Of a stretch of 16,550 nucleotides of DNA, positions 7,141 to 15,567 are shown one piece after another. A program made the translations under genes and the position numbers. How positions within the stretch are numbered: the stretch's first letter is position 1; each line of letters opens with the position of its first letter. Source of the DNA: SFWF01 sp045587065 (GTDB lineage: Bacteria > Bacillota > Clostridia > Oscillospirales > Acutalibacteraceae); the NCBI GenBank assembly GCA_045587065.1, contig JAZNBQ010000078.1:1-16550 (forward strand). Reading direction: 5' to 3'. The notes beneath the pieces are model-generated. The model did not search any database and was not told where the DNA came from. It saw only the letters and a list, made by a program, of their open reading frames with translations.

Positions 7141-8946
7141 TTGTCATATCCTCTTGATAAAATAAGAAATTTTTGCATTGTTGCCCACATAGACCACGGA
7201 AAATCCACCCTTGCCGACCGACTTTTAGAACATACTAATTCGGTTTCCAAACGTGATATGGAGGACCAACTCCTTGACAGTATGGATTTGGAAAGAGAAC
7301 GCGGCATTACTATCAAAGCTCATGCTGTAACTCTTTATTACACGGCTAAAAACGGTGAAGAATATGAGCTTAATTTAATTGACACACCCGGCCACGTTGA
7401 CTTTAACTACGAGGTTTCTCGCAGTCTAGCGGCTTGTGAGGGCGCAGTTTTGGTTGTAGACGCTTCTCAGGGAATTGAGGCACAGACCCTTGCAAACACC
7501 TATTTGGCAGTGGACCACGGACTTGAAATTCTGCCGGTTGTTAATAAAATTGATTTACCAAGCGCCGACCCTGACAGAATTATTAATGAAATTGAGGACG
7601 TTATTGGAATCCCTGCAGAACACACTCCTAAAATTTCGGCTAAAACCGGAATTAATATTGAAGAGGTTTTAGAAAAAATCGTTACTGAAATTCCTGCGCC
7701 GCAAGGCGACAGAAGTGCTCCTCTTTCTGCCCTTATTTTTGACTCTTATTATGATGCTTATAAAGGTGTTATTGTTTATTTCAGAGTGGTTAGCGGCAGA
7801 ATAAAGGCAGGAGACACCATAAAGATGATGGCAACCGGCGCTACCTTTGACGTTGTTGAGGTAGGAAGAAAAGGTGCCACCTCTTTAGAGCCTTGCGAAT
7901 ATCTTGAAGCAGGAGAAGTTGGCTATCTTGCCGCTTCTATTAAAACTGTAAGTGACGCCCGTGTAGGCGACACAATTACTTTAAATGACGCACCTTGCAG
8001 CGAGGCCCTTGCAGGTTACCGAAAGGTTAATCCTGTTGTTTTCTGTGGCATTTACCCTGCAGACGGTGCAAAATATTCCGACCTCAGAGAAGCCTTGGAA
8101 AAGTTACAGCTAAACGATGCTTCCCTGCTTTTTGAGCCTGAGACCTCTACCGCTTTAGGTTTTGGCTTCAGATGTGGTTTCCTGGGTCTTCTTCACATGG
8201 AGATTATTGAGGAAAGGTTAGAGAGAGAATATAATCTGGACCTTGTAACAACGGCGCCAAGTGTTATTTATAAATTTGATTTAAATGACGGCACTACAGT
8301 TTCAGTAGATAATCCTACCAACTACCCTGACCCTGCTATTATTGTTAATGCTTACGAGCCTGTTGCCGACGTTCATATTTATTCTCCAAGCGAATATGTT
8401 GGCGCTATTATGGAACTTTGTCAACAACGCCGAGGCGAATATACCGATATGAAATATATGGGTGACAGAGTTGACATTCACTATATTATGCCTATTGGAG
8501 AAATTGTTTATGATTTCTTCGATGCTTTAAAATCAAGAACCAAGGGCTATGCAAGTTACGACTACGAGCCTAAGGATTACAGCAAATCCAAGCTTGTTAA
8601 GCTTGACGTTCTTCTTGCAGGAGACGTGGTTGATGCTCTCTCCTTTATTGTTCATGCCGACAACGCTTATTCAAGAGCAAGAAGAATTGCTGAAAAGTTA
8701 AAGGAGTTTATACCTCGCCAACTTTTCGAGGTTCCTATTCAGGTGGCAATTGGTGGAAAGATTATTGCCAGAGAAACCGTTAAAGCTTTGCGCAAGGACG
8801 TTCTTGCCAAGTGCTACGGCGGAGATATTACAAGAAAGAAAAAACTGCTTGAAAAGCAGAAGGAAGGTAAAAAACGCATGCGTCAGTTAGGCTCTGTGGA
8901 AGTTCCTCAAGAAGCCTTTATGGCGGTGCTTAAATTGGACGAGTAG
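7141..8946 (+). CDS. lepA: Translation factor LepA (elongation factor 4)
   Basis: A 601-residue ribosome-associated GTPase of standard EF4 length. G1 is AHIDHGKST at 15-23, G2 RERGITIKA, G3 DTPGH at 81-85 with the catalytic H85 intact, and G4 NKID at 135-138. The C-terminal part carries the LepA-specific region rich in basic residues (GGDITRKKKLLEKQKEGKKRMRQ), which binds the ribosome/tRNA. The start is TTG with GGAG 8 nt upstream; an ATG just before it (7135) is out of frame and soon stops. It is the first gene of lepA-flippase-radC. Confidence 0.98.
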   Translation: MSYPLDKIRNFCIVAHIDHGKSTLADRLLEHTNSVSKRDMEDQLLDSMDLERERGITIKAHAVTLYYTAKNGEEYELNLIDTPGHVDFNYEVSRSLAACEGAVLVVDASQGIEAQTLANTYLAVDHGLEILPVVNKIDLPSADPDRIINEIEDVIGIPAEHTPKISAKTGINIEEVLEKIVTEIPAPQGDRSAPLSALIFDSYYDAYKGVIVYFRVVSGRIKAGDTIKMMATGATFDVVEVGRKGATSLEPCEYLEAGEVGYLAASIKTVSDARVGDTITLNDAPCSEALAGYRKVNPVVFCGIYPADGAKYSDLREALEKLQLNDASLLFEPETSTALGFGFRCGFLGLLHMEIIEERLEREYNLDLVTTAPSVIYKFDLNDGTTVSVDNPTNYPDPAIIVNAYEPVADVHIYSPSEYVGAIMELCQQRRGEYTDMKYMGDRVDIHYIMPIGEIVYDFFDALKSRTKGYASYDYEPKDYSKSKLVKLDVLLAGDVVDALSFIVHADNAYSRARRIAEKLKEFIPRQLFEVPIQVAIGGKIIARETVKALRKDVLAKCYGGDITRKKKLLEKQKEGKKRMRQLGSVEVPQEAFMAVLKLDE

Positions 8947-8949
8947 ATT

Positions 8950-10569
8950 ATGGGTAAATCAAAGCTTAAAAGTGAAAACAGCGCCTCTTTTCTAAAAAAC
9001 GTTCTTATGCTTATGTTCTCTCAGGTTGTTGTTAAAGTCCTGGGACTTGTGTATAAGGTTGTTATTGTTGACGTTGACGGTTTTGGAAATACAGGCAACG
9101 GCTACTATGCTACAGGCTACCAAATTTATATGGTGCTTTTAGCTATTTCATCCATTGGTATACCTAACGTTATTTCTAAACTTGTTTCCGAACGTGTTGT
9201 TAAAGGGGATTACAAAGCTGCCCACAGAATTTTCAAGGTTGCTCTTTGCCTGTTTACAGGTTTTGGTTTTTTCCTCTTTTTACTTTTATTCTTTGGTGCA
9301 GAAATTATTGCGGAAAACTTTCTTCATGCTTCAGGTGTTAAATACACTCTTATGGTTTTAGCGCCTGCCCTTTGCTTTGTTCCCGCCTCTGCAGTAATGC
9401 GCGGTTATTTTGCAGGTCTTGGAAGCATGAAGGCTTCCAGTAATTCTCAAATTGTGGAACAGTTTTTCAACTGCGTTCTTTCCATTGGCTTTGTTTATGC
9501 CTGTGTAGGCAAAGACACTGCTATTATGGCGGCGGCAGGTAACCTTTCTACTACCTGCGCCTGTGTTATTGCCTGTTCGTATCTTGCTCTTTTTTACTCT
9601 AAAAGACGCGGAGAAATAAAGGCAGAATGCAAAGTTCAGGAAACTGAGACTGAAAAGAAAACCAAAAAGCAACTTATATTAATTATTCTTTCGGTTTCTA
9701 TTCCTATTACCTTAAGTTCCCTTGTTTCTACTGCCAATTCGGCTATTGATACCGTAACGGTAAGTCGATGCGTACAAAGCGCTTTTTCTTCACTTATTAC
9801 AGATGCTACTGCTTTGGAAGAAAAGGCTATGGAGCTTTACGGAATTCTTCAGAAAGCAGAAATTGTTACCCATTTGCCCCTTGCCGTTAGCGCAACTCTT
9901 TGTACTGCTATTGTTCCTGCAGTTTCTTCTGCTTTGGCTAAAGGAAATAAGACTGAGGCTAACTCTAAAATTTCCTCATCTGTATTTATCAGTTCTCTTT
10001 TAATTGCTCCTTGCCTTGTGGGTTTTGTGGTTCTTGCAAATCCTATTTTGCATCTTTTGTACCCGGCCGCTCCTGAGGGAAGTTTAATCCTACAGCTCCT
10101 TTGCATAATTTTGCCCTTCTCTTCCCTAACCTACGTTTTAAATGGTATTTTATATGGAGTAGGAAAGCAACACGTTCCTGCTATTGCACTGGCCGTAGGC
10201 TCGGTAATTAAGCTGGGTCTTAACATCTGGCTTATGAGTATACCAAGCATCAATATTTACGGTGCTGTTATTAGCACTATTGTTTATCAGACTGTTGTGT
10301 TTATAATCGAAACGGTTGTTGTTTATAAATCTATTGAGATTAAACTTGATTACATTAAATGTTTCGTAAAACCTGCCTTTGCCGCTATAATTATGGGTGG
10401 CTTTGTACTGGGTGCTTACAAGCTTTTAACAAATATTACCGGCAATACAATTTCTACCCTTTGTGCTATTCTAATCGGTGCTATTGTTTACCTTATTGCT
10501 TTGTTCCTTACAAAAACCTTTACTAAAGAGGACATAAAAACTATACCTATTCTTAAAAAGTTTATCTAA
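8950..10569 (+). CDS. SpoVB/MurJ-like lipid-linked sugar flippase
   Basis: A 539-residue integral membrane protein of the MOP flippase superfamily. I count 14 hydrophobic segments, from FLKNVLMLMFSQVVVKVLGL near the N-terminus to the last helix near the C-terminus, with a basic loop of charged residues (about 218-240) between helices 6 and 7, dividing the protein into two lobes. The RGYFAGLGSMKASSNSQIVEQ segment resembles the arginine-containing motif of SpoVB and related putative lipid II or polysaccharide flippases. The role is export of a lipid-linked cell wall or surface glycan precursor; the substrate is not readable. The ATG is 3 nt after the lepA stop with only a weak ribosome binding site, suggesting coupled translation. 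Confidence 0.88.
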   Translation: MGKSKLKSENSASFLKNVLMLMFSQVVVKVLGLVYKVVIVDVDGFGNTGNGYYATGYQIYMVLLAISSIGIPNVISKLVSERVVKGDYKAAHRIFKVALCLFTGFGFFLFLLLFFGAEIIAENFLHASGVKYTLMVLAPALCFVPASAVMRGYFAGLGSMKASSNSQIVEQFFNCVLSIGFVYACVGKDTAIMAAAGNLSTTCACVIACSYLALFYSKRRGEIKAECKVQETETEKKTKKQLILIILSVSIPITLSSLVSTANSAIDTVTVSRCVQSAFSSLITDATALEEKAMELYGILQKAEIVTHLPLAVSATLCTAIVPAVSSALAKGNKTEANSKISSSVFISSLLIAPCLVGFVVLANPILHLLYPAAPEGSLILQLLCIILPFSSLTYVLNGILYGVGKQHVPAIALAVGSVIKLGLNIWLMSIPSINIYGAVISTIVYQTVVFIIETVVVYKSIEIKLDYIKCFVKPAFAAIIMGGFVLGAYKLLTNITGNTISTLCAILIGAIVYLIALFLTKTFTKEDIKTIPILKKFI

Positions 10570-10584
10570 AAGGAGTTTTTTCAC

Positions 10585-11280
10585 TTGGCAACCAACCTCC
10601 ACGATGGGCATAGAGAAAGGCTCAGAAACGAGTTTTTAAATCTGGGAGAAAACCAAAGTATGCACGACCATAAGCTTCTTGAAATGCTTTTGTTTTATGC
10701 TATTCCAAGAAAAGATACCAACCCTATTGCCCACCAACTTATTGAAACTTTCGGCTCTCTTGCAGGCGTTTTAGACGCGGCCGTGGAAGACCTTGTTCAA
10801 ATTAAAGGTATGACGAAAAACGCGGCAGTTTTAATAAAATCTATTATTCCCCTTTCAAGAGCATACATAGAAAGCAAAAGTCAAACAACTAACTGTGTTA
10901 AGACTTTTGAAGACATTGGCAAATACTTTATGGCAAAGTATTTAGGCATAAAAAACGAAACTGTTGGTATGCTTTGCCTTAACGGCAAAGGAGAAATCCT
11001 GAATTTTAAATTTATTTCCAACGGAGATTTGGATTCTACCGGAATAAGCATACGAACTATTATTGACCAGGTTATTAAGAGCTCTGCCACTGCGGTAGTT
11101 ATTGCACATAATCATCCAAGCGGAATAGCGCTACCCTCGGTTCAAGATATTGAGATTACAAAAATGATTGCCGCCGCGCTTAAAACCATCTCCGTAACCT
11201 TTGTTGACCACCTTATTATTGCAAATAATGACTACATATCTATGGCGCAAACCTCTAAATATAAACATATATTCAAATAA
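10585..11280 (+). CDS. radC: RadC-family JAB/MPN-domain protein
   Basis: A 231-residue protein of normal RadC length. The N-terminal DGHRERLRNEFL and the helix-hairpin-helix-like IKGMTKNAAVLIKS are typical of the family. The C-terminal JAMM metal motif HNHPSG followed by LPSVQD gives the HxH-x7-SxxD pattern. RadC proteins are annotated as DNA repair factors, but the biochemical activity is not settled. The TTG start is 9 nt after AAAAGGAG, which overlaps the flippase stop codon. Last gene of the lepA unit; it ends at a bidirectional terminator. Confidence 0.95.
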   Translation: MATNLHDGHRERLRNEFLNLGENQSMHDHKLLEMLLFYAIPRKDTNPIAHQLIETFGSLAGVLDAAVEDLVQIKGMTKNAAVLIKSIIPLSRAYIESKSQTTNCVKTFEDIGKYFMAKYLGIKNETVGMLCLNGKGEILNFKFISNGDLDSTGISIRTIIDQVIKSSATAVVIAHNHPSGIALPSVQDIEITKMIAAALKTISVTFVDHLIIANNDYISMAQTSKYKHIFK

Positions 11281-11310
11281 AAAAGAGAGTTCAATGAACT
11301 CTCTTTTTTT
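11278..11310. terminator. Bidirectional terminator between radC and the convergent gene
   Basis: AGAGAGTT (11284-11291) and AACTCTCT (11297-11304) form a perfect 8-bp stem with a 5-nt loop. It has an A-run on the left (11278-11284) and a T-run on the right (11304-11310). The stop codons of both convergent genes lie at its edges. Confidence 0.87.
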
Positions 11311-12679
11311 ATTGCAGATTTTCACTTTCAACTAAAAAATCATACTGCTTTGCGATTTCACTCCAGGTTCTTGCAAAGACTATTCCTGTAGGTTCCAGAC
11401 CAAAAAGTCTTTGAAAGGTTTCTACCGCCTGTCTTGTCTGCGGTCCAAAATAGCCTGTTACAGCCACTTTTGGTATTTCGGTATAATATTCTGATATTAG
11501 TGATAAATAGGTTTGCAGGTCGGTAACGTCATTGTTTTGCAGGCCCTCAGACAAAAAATAACCTGGGAAAAGCTTTGCTTTTTTCCCTGAATAGCCCTGA
11601 GGCAGATTTGCCACTGTCTCAATATAGGTTTCTCTTAAACTATTCCAGGTGGTTCTGTCTACTACCCCTGTGGGACTAAGTCCGTAAAAATTCTGATATG
11701 TTCTTACCGCTTCGGTAGTGGTGGGGCCGTATATACCATCTATTGGCGGGAAAATCAGGGCTCCGTTGAAATAAGCAAGAATATTAAGAAGATACTGAAC
11801 CAGGCGCACCTCATCTCCTTCACTGCCCTCACTTAAGTTGGTTGTAAATGGAACCTGTGCCTCTTCAATAGTGATTCCCTCGCTTACAAGCTCACTTAAA
11901 TTTTTTACCCCTAAATAATATCTTTTAATCTGATACCAAGTAGCCTTATCTACTTCTCCGCTTTGTGGTAAATTAAAAATTTTCTGAAACTCTCTTACGG
12001 CATTTTGAGTATTTATATCAAAAACTCCATTGGTGTTTGGGATTTTGGGTATTGCAGGGTAATTATCTCCTATTCGGTTAAGTTCCTCCTGAATTATTTC
12101 AACCTCGTTCCCTGCATCTCCCAGTCGCAAAGGGAAACCGGGGTAAGACTCGTCGATATCTGCCACCGGAGCATTTTCGATAATATTTATATCATTTCCG
12201 TAGTAGCGTTGTAATATTTCATATGGAGTCAGTCCCTCGTTTGCAAGGGTTACCGTGCCCCACTGGGAAAGTCCGTTACAGGTGGAAGTTGTGCCGTTAC
12301 AAAACTGTGTGAAAAAAGGATTTACAGTTCCTTGTCTTGCGACGTAGTCATTGAAAATCTCGTTAACTATACTGTCAATATTCTCATAAATATCACGATT
12401 TTTTACGTATGCCTGGTCTATTCCTGTGGAATTCGTTATATCAAAATCATAACCCCTTGACCGATAATACTCGGTGTATATTCGGTTAAGCGCATAAGTT
12501 ATTATAGCGTATGTATTGGCTCTTATTGCATTTTCAGGCCAGTTTGGGTATATTTCACTTGAAACAACGTTTTTTATATAATCCACAAAGGGAACCTCAA
12601 TATTTTCTGCCGCCGCGTCAGGCGGTCCCAAATGAACGGTTATGGTCTCGGGAACCACAGGTGTAATTATATCTGGCAA
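11309..12679 (-). CDS. SpoIID-like domain protein with three peptidoglycan-binding repeats
   Basis: 456 residues. Residues 28-165 resemble the SpoIID/LytB domain: VPFVDYIKNVVSSEIYPNWP with E42 where SpoIID has its catalytic glutamate, AIRANTYAIITYAL, then a cysteine pair C127 and C134, LSQWG at 137-141 and YEILQRYYG at 153-161. Three PG_binding_1-type repeats follow, at about 184-253, 282-349 and 377-443, each with a G-x-FG/YG-x-T/N-x-x-AV-xx-FQ/YQ core and a final T-W. It is therefore expected to bind, and perhaps cut, peptidoglycan stripped of peptides. No signal peptide or transmembrane helix is visible, which is odd for a wall-binding protein. TTG start is 7 nt after AAAAGGAGG. It lies 15 nt behind the small upstream gene and is surely cotranscribed with it. 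I recall similar proteins from other Clostridia; a spore-related role is inference. Confidence 0.85.
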   Translation of the reverse strand: MPDIITPVVPETITVHLGPPDAAAENIEVPFVDYIKNVVSSEIYPNWPENAIRANTYAIITYALNRIYTEYYRSRGYDFDITNSTGIDQAYVKNRDIYENIDSIVNEIFNDYVARQGTVNPFFTQFCNGTTSTCNGLSQWGTVTLANEGLTPYEILQRYYGNDINIIENAPVADIDESYPGFPLRLGDAGNEVEIIQEELNRIGDNYPAIPKIPNTNGVFDINTQNAVREFQKIFNLPQSGEVDKATWYQIKRYYLGVKNLSELVSEGITIEEAQVPFTTNLSEGSEGDEVRLVQYLLNILAYFNGALIFPPIDGIYGPTTTEAVRTYQNFYGLSPTGVVDRTTWNSLRETYIETVANLPQGYSGKKAKLFPGYFLSEGLQNNDVTDLQTYLSLISEYYTEIPKVAVTGYFGPQTRQAVETFQRLFGLEPTGIVFARTWSEIAKQYDFLVESENLQ

Positions 12680-12694
12680 GATTTTTCCTCCTTT

Positions 12695-13222
12695 TTATAA
12701 AGTGTACTCTTGAAACTCATCGGTTATAATAGGACGGTTATTTTCTTTAGAAAGCGGTATCATATCAACGTTTTGCAATGAAGTAACGCCGTCAAAAACT
12801 GCCGCGTTATAATTTATATTACTTATAAATCCGTCAGCTTCTGTTAAAATATTATAAAAAGCGTATGGTCTTACTGTATTTTCCGGACTTTCGGTAAGCA
12901 CTGCAGGGGGTGCAGGAAGATTTATTTCCGGAGTTTTGCCGCTTTCATCTGTATTTTCTTTTGCTATTAGCTCCATATTATCTACCGTGCCTTTAAAGAC
13001 GCTGACCAACGCATTTTTCACAGGGTAAAGGCCTCTGACTGTTGTGACGTTTACAACAAGCTTCCCTTCTCCGCTCATATCGGGAACGTCATCAGGCATT
13101 ATTACCTTTTCCTTTGACATAACGCTCACTTCTTCTGCTGCAAGGTTTGGATTTCTTTTTAGCGCAATTTCTCGCATATCTTTCATTTCTTTTAAATATT
13201 TATCAAAGAGGCTTTTGTCCAT
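12695..13222 (-). CDS. Small protein with a carboxypeptidase-regulatory-like beta domain
   Basis: A 175-residue protein whose name I do not know. The first 45 residues are charged and helical. Residues about 53-156 look like a prealbumin/carboxypeptidase-regulatory-like beta sandwich: GKLVVNVTTVRGLYPVKNALVSVF, then TDESGKTPEINLPAPP and YNILTEADGFISNINYNAAVFDG, ending in VDMIPL. Such domains usually serve binding or scaffolding outside the cell, yet no signal peptide is visible. It directly precedes the SpoIID-like peptidoglycan-binding gene (15-nt gap), suggesting that the two act together. ATG start with AAAGGGG about 9 nt upstream. Confidence 0.7.
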   Translation of the reverse strand: MDKSLFDKYLKEMKDMREIALKRNPNLAAEEVSVMSKEKVIMPDDVPDMSGEGKLVVNVTTVRGLYPVKNALVSVFKGTVDNMELIAKENTDESGKTPEINLPAPPAVLTESPENTVRPYAFYNILTEADGFISNINYNAAVFDGVTSLQNVDMIPLSKENNRPIITDEFQEYTL

Positions 13223-13252
13223 TTATTTTTCCCCTTTCTTATAAATGACTAC

Positions 13253-13263
13253 ACTATATTATG
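13253..13263 (-). promoter_or_regulatory. Possible -10 region for the beta-domain/SpoIID-like pair
   Basis: The minus strand reads CATAATATAGT here, about 30 nt before the start codon. TATAGT could be a sigma-A -10, but no good -35 stands 16-18 nt upstream. CATAATATA also fits the CATAnnnTA pattern of a late mother-cell (sigma-K type) -10. This is a weak call. Confidence 0.25.
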
Positions 13264-13317
13264 CAAAATGCTACATACAGGACACTTTTATTCGTCACTA
13301 TATTTTTATTAAAACTA

Positions 13318-13346
13318 TTGAAAATTATAGTAACTTGTGGTAAAAT
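13318..13346 (+). promoter_or_regulatory. Promoter of the EF-G-like gene
   Basis: TTGAAA (13318-13323), a 17-nt spacer ending in TGG, and TAAAAT (13341-13346). A leader of about 110 nt would follow. A second -10-like TATAAT lies at 13393-13398, with TTGAAT 19 nt before it, and may be a weaker second promoter. Confidence 0.7.
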
Positions 13347-13448
13347 TATATTAAAATCACGGTGAGATTGAATATTTTTTGTGCATATTACTTATAATTT
13401 GTTGATTTTTGCATTTTAAATAAGAAAATTATCGTGCTTTTAATTACG

Positions 13449-13455
13449 AAAGGGG
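13449..13455 (+). promoter_or_regulatory. Ribosome binding site that decides the EF-G-like start
   Basis: AAAGGGG stands 8 nt before TTG 13464. The frame is open further upstream to a GTG at 13434, but no ribosome binding site precedes that GTG, and the extra ten residues do not look like the family's N-terminus. Confidence 0.65.
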
Positions 13456-13463
13456 CGCTTTCT

Positions 13464-15521
13464 TTGAACCAATATACCGCAAAAAATATCCGCAACGTTG
13501 TTTTCGCAGGTCATGCATCTGCAGGAAAAACCTCTCTTGTGGAAGCCGCTTACTATCTTACAGGTAAATCCGACCGCCTAGGCACAGTTTCTGAAGGCAA
13601 TACTATTTCTGACTTTGACCCTGAGGAAATCAGAAGAAAATCCAGTATTAGTGCTACCATCACTCCTTGTGAATGGAAGGACGTTAAAATAAATGTTATT
13701 GACACTCCCGGTCAGTTTGACTTTGCAGGAGGACTAAGCGAAGGCATTAGAGCTGCCGGAAGTTCTGTTATTGTAATTTCAGGCAAGAGCGGTGTTTCCG
13801 TAGGTGCTCAAAAGGCTTTTGATGCCGCAAGTGAAAAAGGCATTGCAAAAATGTTCTTTATTAATAAAATCGACCACGAAAACGCTGATTTTTATAAGGT
13901 TTTTGAAGACCTTAAAGCTACTTTTGGACCAATGGTTTGCCCTATCGTTGTTCCCTTTGTTGTTGACAGAAAGGTTCAGTGTTACATAAATCTTATTGAG
14001 CACAGAGCTTATGAGTACAAGGACGGCAAAGCAACTGTTGTTCCTATGCCTGATATGGGACACCGTCTTGAAGGTCTTAGAACTGCTATTAATGAAGCTG
14101 TTGCAGAAACAAGTGAAGAACTTATGGACAAATATTTTTCAGGCGAGGAATTTACTCCTGACGAGCTTATTTTAGGTCTTGCTACCGGCGTTCGTCGTGG
14201 TGAAATTGCTCCTGTTTTCTGCGGTAGTGCTACTGAACTTCAAGCTATTGACCAATTGCTTAACGGACTTATCTGGCTTGCTCCTTGGGCTGAAACCGTT
14301 GCAGGAGAAACCGGTATTGATAATGACGGAAACGAAGTTAAACTCACTGTAAATGAGGATGCTCAGACTGTGGTTACCGTATTTAAGACTGTAGTAGACC
14401 CATTTGTTGGTAAGCTTCTTTACTTTAAAGTTGTAAGCGGTAAGGTTACCTCTGATATGTCTTTACTTAACACCAGAACAGGCAGTCAGGAAAGAATTGG
14501 TAAGCTTTACTATGTTTGCGGCAAAAAGCAGATAGAAACTTCCCAAGTTGTTGCAGGAGATATTGGCGCCGCTTCTAAACTGAACTTTACAGGCACAGGC
14601 GACACACTTTGTTCCCCTGCAAGACCAATAAGACTGCCTAATGTGAAATTTGACCTGCCTTGCTATAAAATGGCGGCTACTCCTAAGAACAAGGGCGAGG
14701 AAGAGAAACTTGCCGCAGGTCTTTCCAAACTGACTGAGGAAGACCCAACTGTTTCTTGCTATAATAATGAAACCACAGGAGAGATGATTGTTGCAGGTCT
14801 TGGCGAACAACATTTAGACACGGTTTCTGCTAAGCTTAAAGCTAAATTTGGTGTTGAGGTTGTCTATAATCCTCCTAAGGTTGCTTACAGAGAAACCATC
14901 AGAAAGAAATCTAAGGTACAAGGAAAATATAAAAAGCAATCCGGCGGTCATGGTCAATTCGGCGACGTTTGGATTGAGTTCGAACCTTGCGACAGTGAAG
15001 ATCTAGTCTTCTGCGAAACTGTTTTCGGTGGTTCTGTTCCAAAGAACTACTTCCCTGCAGTTGAAAAGGGTCTCAGAGATTCGGCTTTGCACGGTGTACT
15101 TGCAGGTTACCCAATGGTTGGTGTTAAAGCTACCCTTACAGATGGCTCTTATCACCCTGTTGACTCTTCCGAACTTGCATTTAAAACTGCCGCTTCCTTA
15201 GCCTTTAAGTCCGGAATTCCTGAAGCAGGTCCTGTTCTGCTTGAGCCTGTTTTAAGCGTTAAGATTCGTGTGCCCTCTGATAACACAGGTGACATTATGG
15301 GTGACATTAATAAACGCCGCGGCAGAGTTTTAGGTATGGACCCTGAAGGCAAGTTAACTCTTATTGAAGCAGAAATTCCTGAAAGTGAACTTTCTGATTT
15401 CCCAACTGTTTTGCGTTCTATTACCCGTGGCAGAGGCTCCTTTGCTACTGAGTTTGCAAGATACGAAGATGTACCTGCTTTTATTGCTCAGAAAATTATT
15501 GAAGAACATAAAGCAGACTAA
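13464..15521 (+). CDS. EF-G-like translational GTPase (noncanonical EF-G paralogue)
   Basis: 685 residues from the TTG start, the length of an elongation factor G, with the five-domain order: GTPase domain, domain II (VVDPFVGKLLYFKVVSG), domain III (EDPTVSCYNNETTGEMIVAGLGEQHLD), domain IV (GGHGQFGDVWIEFEP) and domain V (RVPSDNTGDIMGDINKRRGRVLGM). G1 is AGHASAGKT at 15-23, unlike the AHIDAGKT of true EF-G, and G4 is NKID at 134-137. G3 is DTPGQ at 80-84, where the catalytic histidine is replaced by glutamine. These features place it in the EF-G-like subfamily (EF-G2 type) rather than FusA. Function in this subfamily is uncertain: translocation, ribosome recycling or stress roles have been considered. 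It is a single-gene transcript with a terminator shared with rnpB. Confidence 0.93.
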   Translation: MNQYTAKNIRNVVFAGHASAGKTSLVEAAYYLTGKSDRLGTVSEGNTISDFDPEEIRRKSSISATITPCEWKDVKINVIDTPGQFDFAGGLSEGIRAAGSSVIVISGKSGVSVGAQKAFDAASEKGIAKMFFINKIDHENADFYKVFEDLKATFGPMVCPIVVPFVVDRKVQCYINLIEHRAYEYKDGKATVVPMPDMGHRLEGLRTAINEAVAETSEELMDKYFSGEEFTPDELILGLATGVRRGEIAPVFCGSATELQAIDQLLNGLIWLAPWAETVAGETGIDNDGNEVKLTVNEDAQTVVTVFKTVVDPFVGKLLYFKVVSGKVTSDMSLLNTRTGSQERIGKLYYVCGKKQIETSQVVAGDIGAASKLNFTGTGDTLCSPARPIRLPNVKFDLPCYKMAATPKNKGEEEKLAAGLSKLTEEDPTVSCYNNETTGEMIVAGLGEQHLDTVSAKLKAKFGVEVVYNPPKVAYRETIRKKSKVQGKYKKQSGGHGQFGDVWIEFEPCDSEDLVFCETVFGGSVPKNYFPAVEKGLRDSALHGVLAGYPMVGVKATLTDGSYHPVDSSELAFKTAASLAFKSGIPEAGPVLLEPVLSVKIRVPSDNTGDIMGDINKRRGRVLGMDPEGKLTLIEAEIPESELSDFPTVLRSITRGRGSFATEFARYEDVPAFIAQKIIEEHKAD

Positions 15522-15530
15522 AAATAAGAC

Positions 15531-15567
15531 AAAAAAAAGAGTGAGGATTTTTCCTCACTCTTTTTTT
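15531..15567. terminator. Bidirectional terminator between the EF-G-like gene and rnpB
   Basis: An A-run (15531-15538), GAGTGAGG (15539-15546), a 6-nt loop, CCTCACTC (15553-15560) and a T-run (15561-15567). The 8-bp stem with A/T runs on both sides serves both convergent transcripts. Confidence 0.9.

Noticed and set aside
9358..9672. A 104-codon minus-strand frame inside the flippase gene
   Set aside because: It is antisense to a well-supported membrane protein gene and has no start signal or recognisable content.
13434..13463. GTG at 13434 as the start of the EF-G-like protein
   Set aside because: No ribosome binding site precedes it, and AAAGGGG stands at good spacing before TTG 13464, where the family-like N-terminus begins.
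13223..13463. A hidden gene or riboswitch in the divergent gap before the EF-G-like gene
   Set aside because: Both strands are A/T-rich with frequent stops; apart from promoters and a leader I found no conserved aptamer motif or terminator-antiterminator pair.
13779..14063. Minus-strand frames inside the EF-G-like gene
   Set aside because: They are shadows of the coding strand, without ribosome binding sites or protein features.
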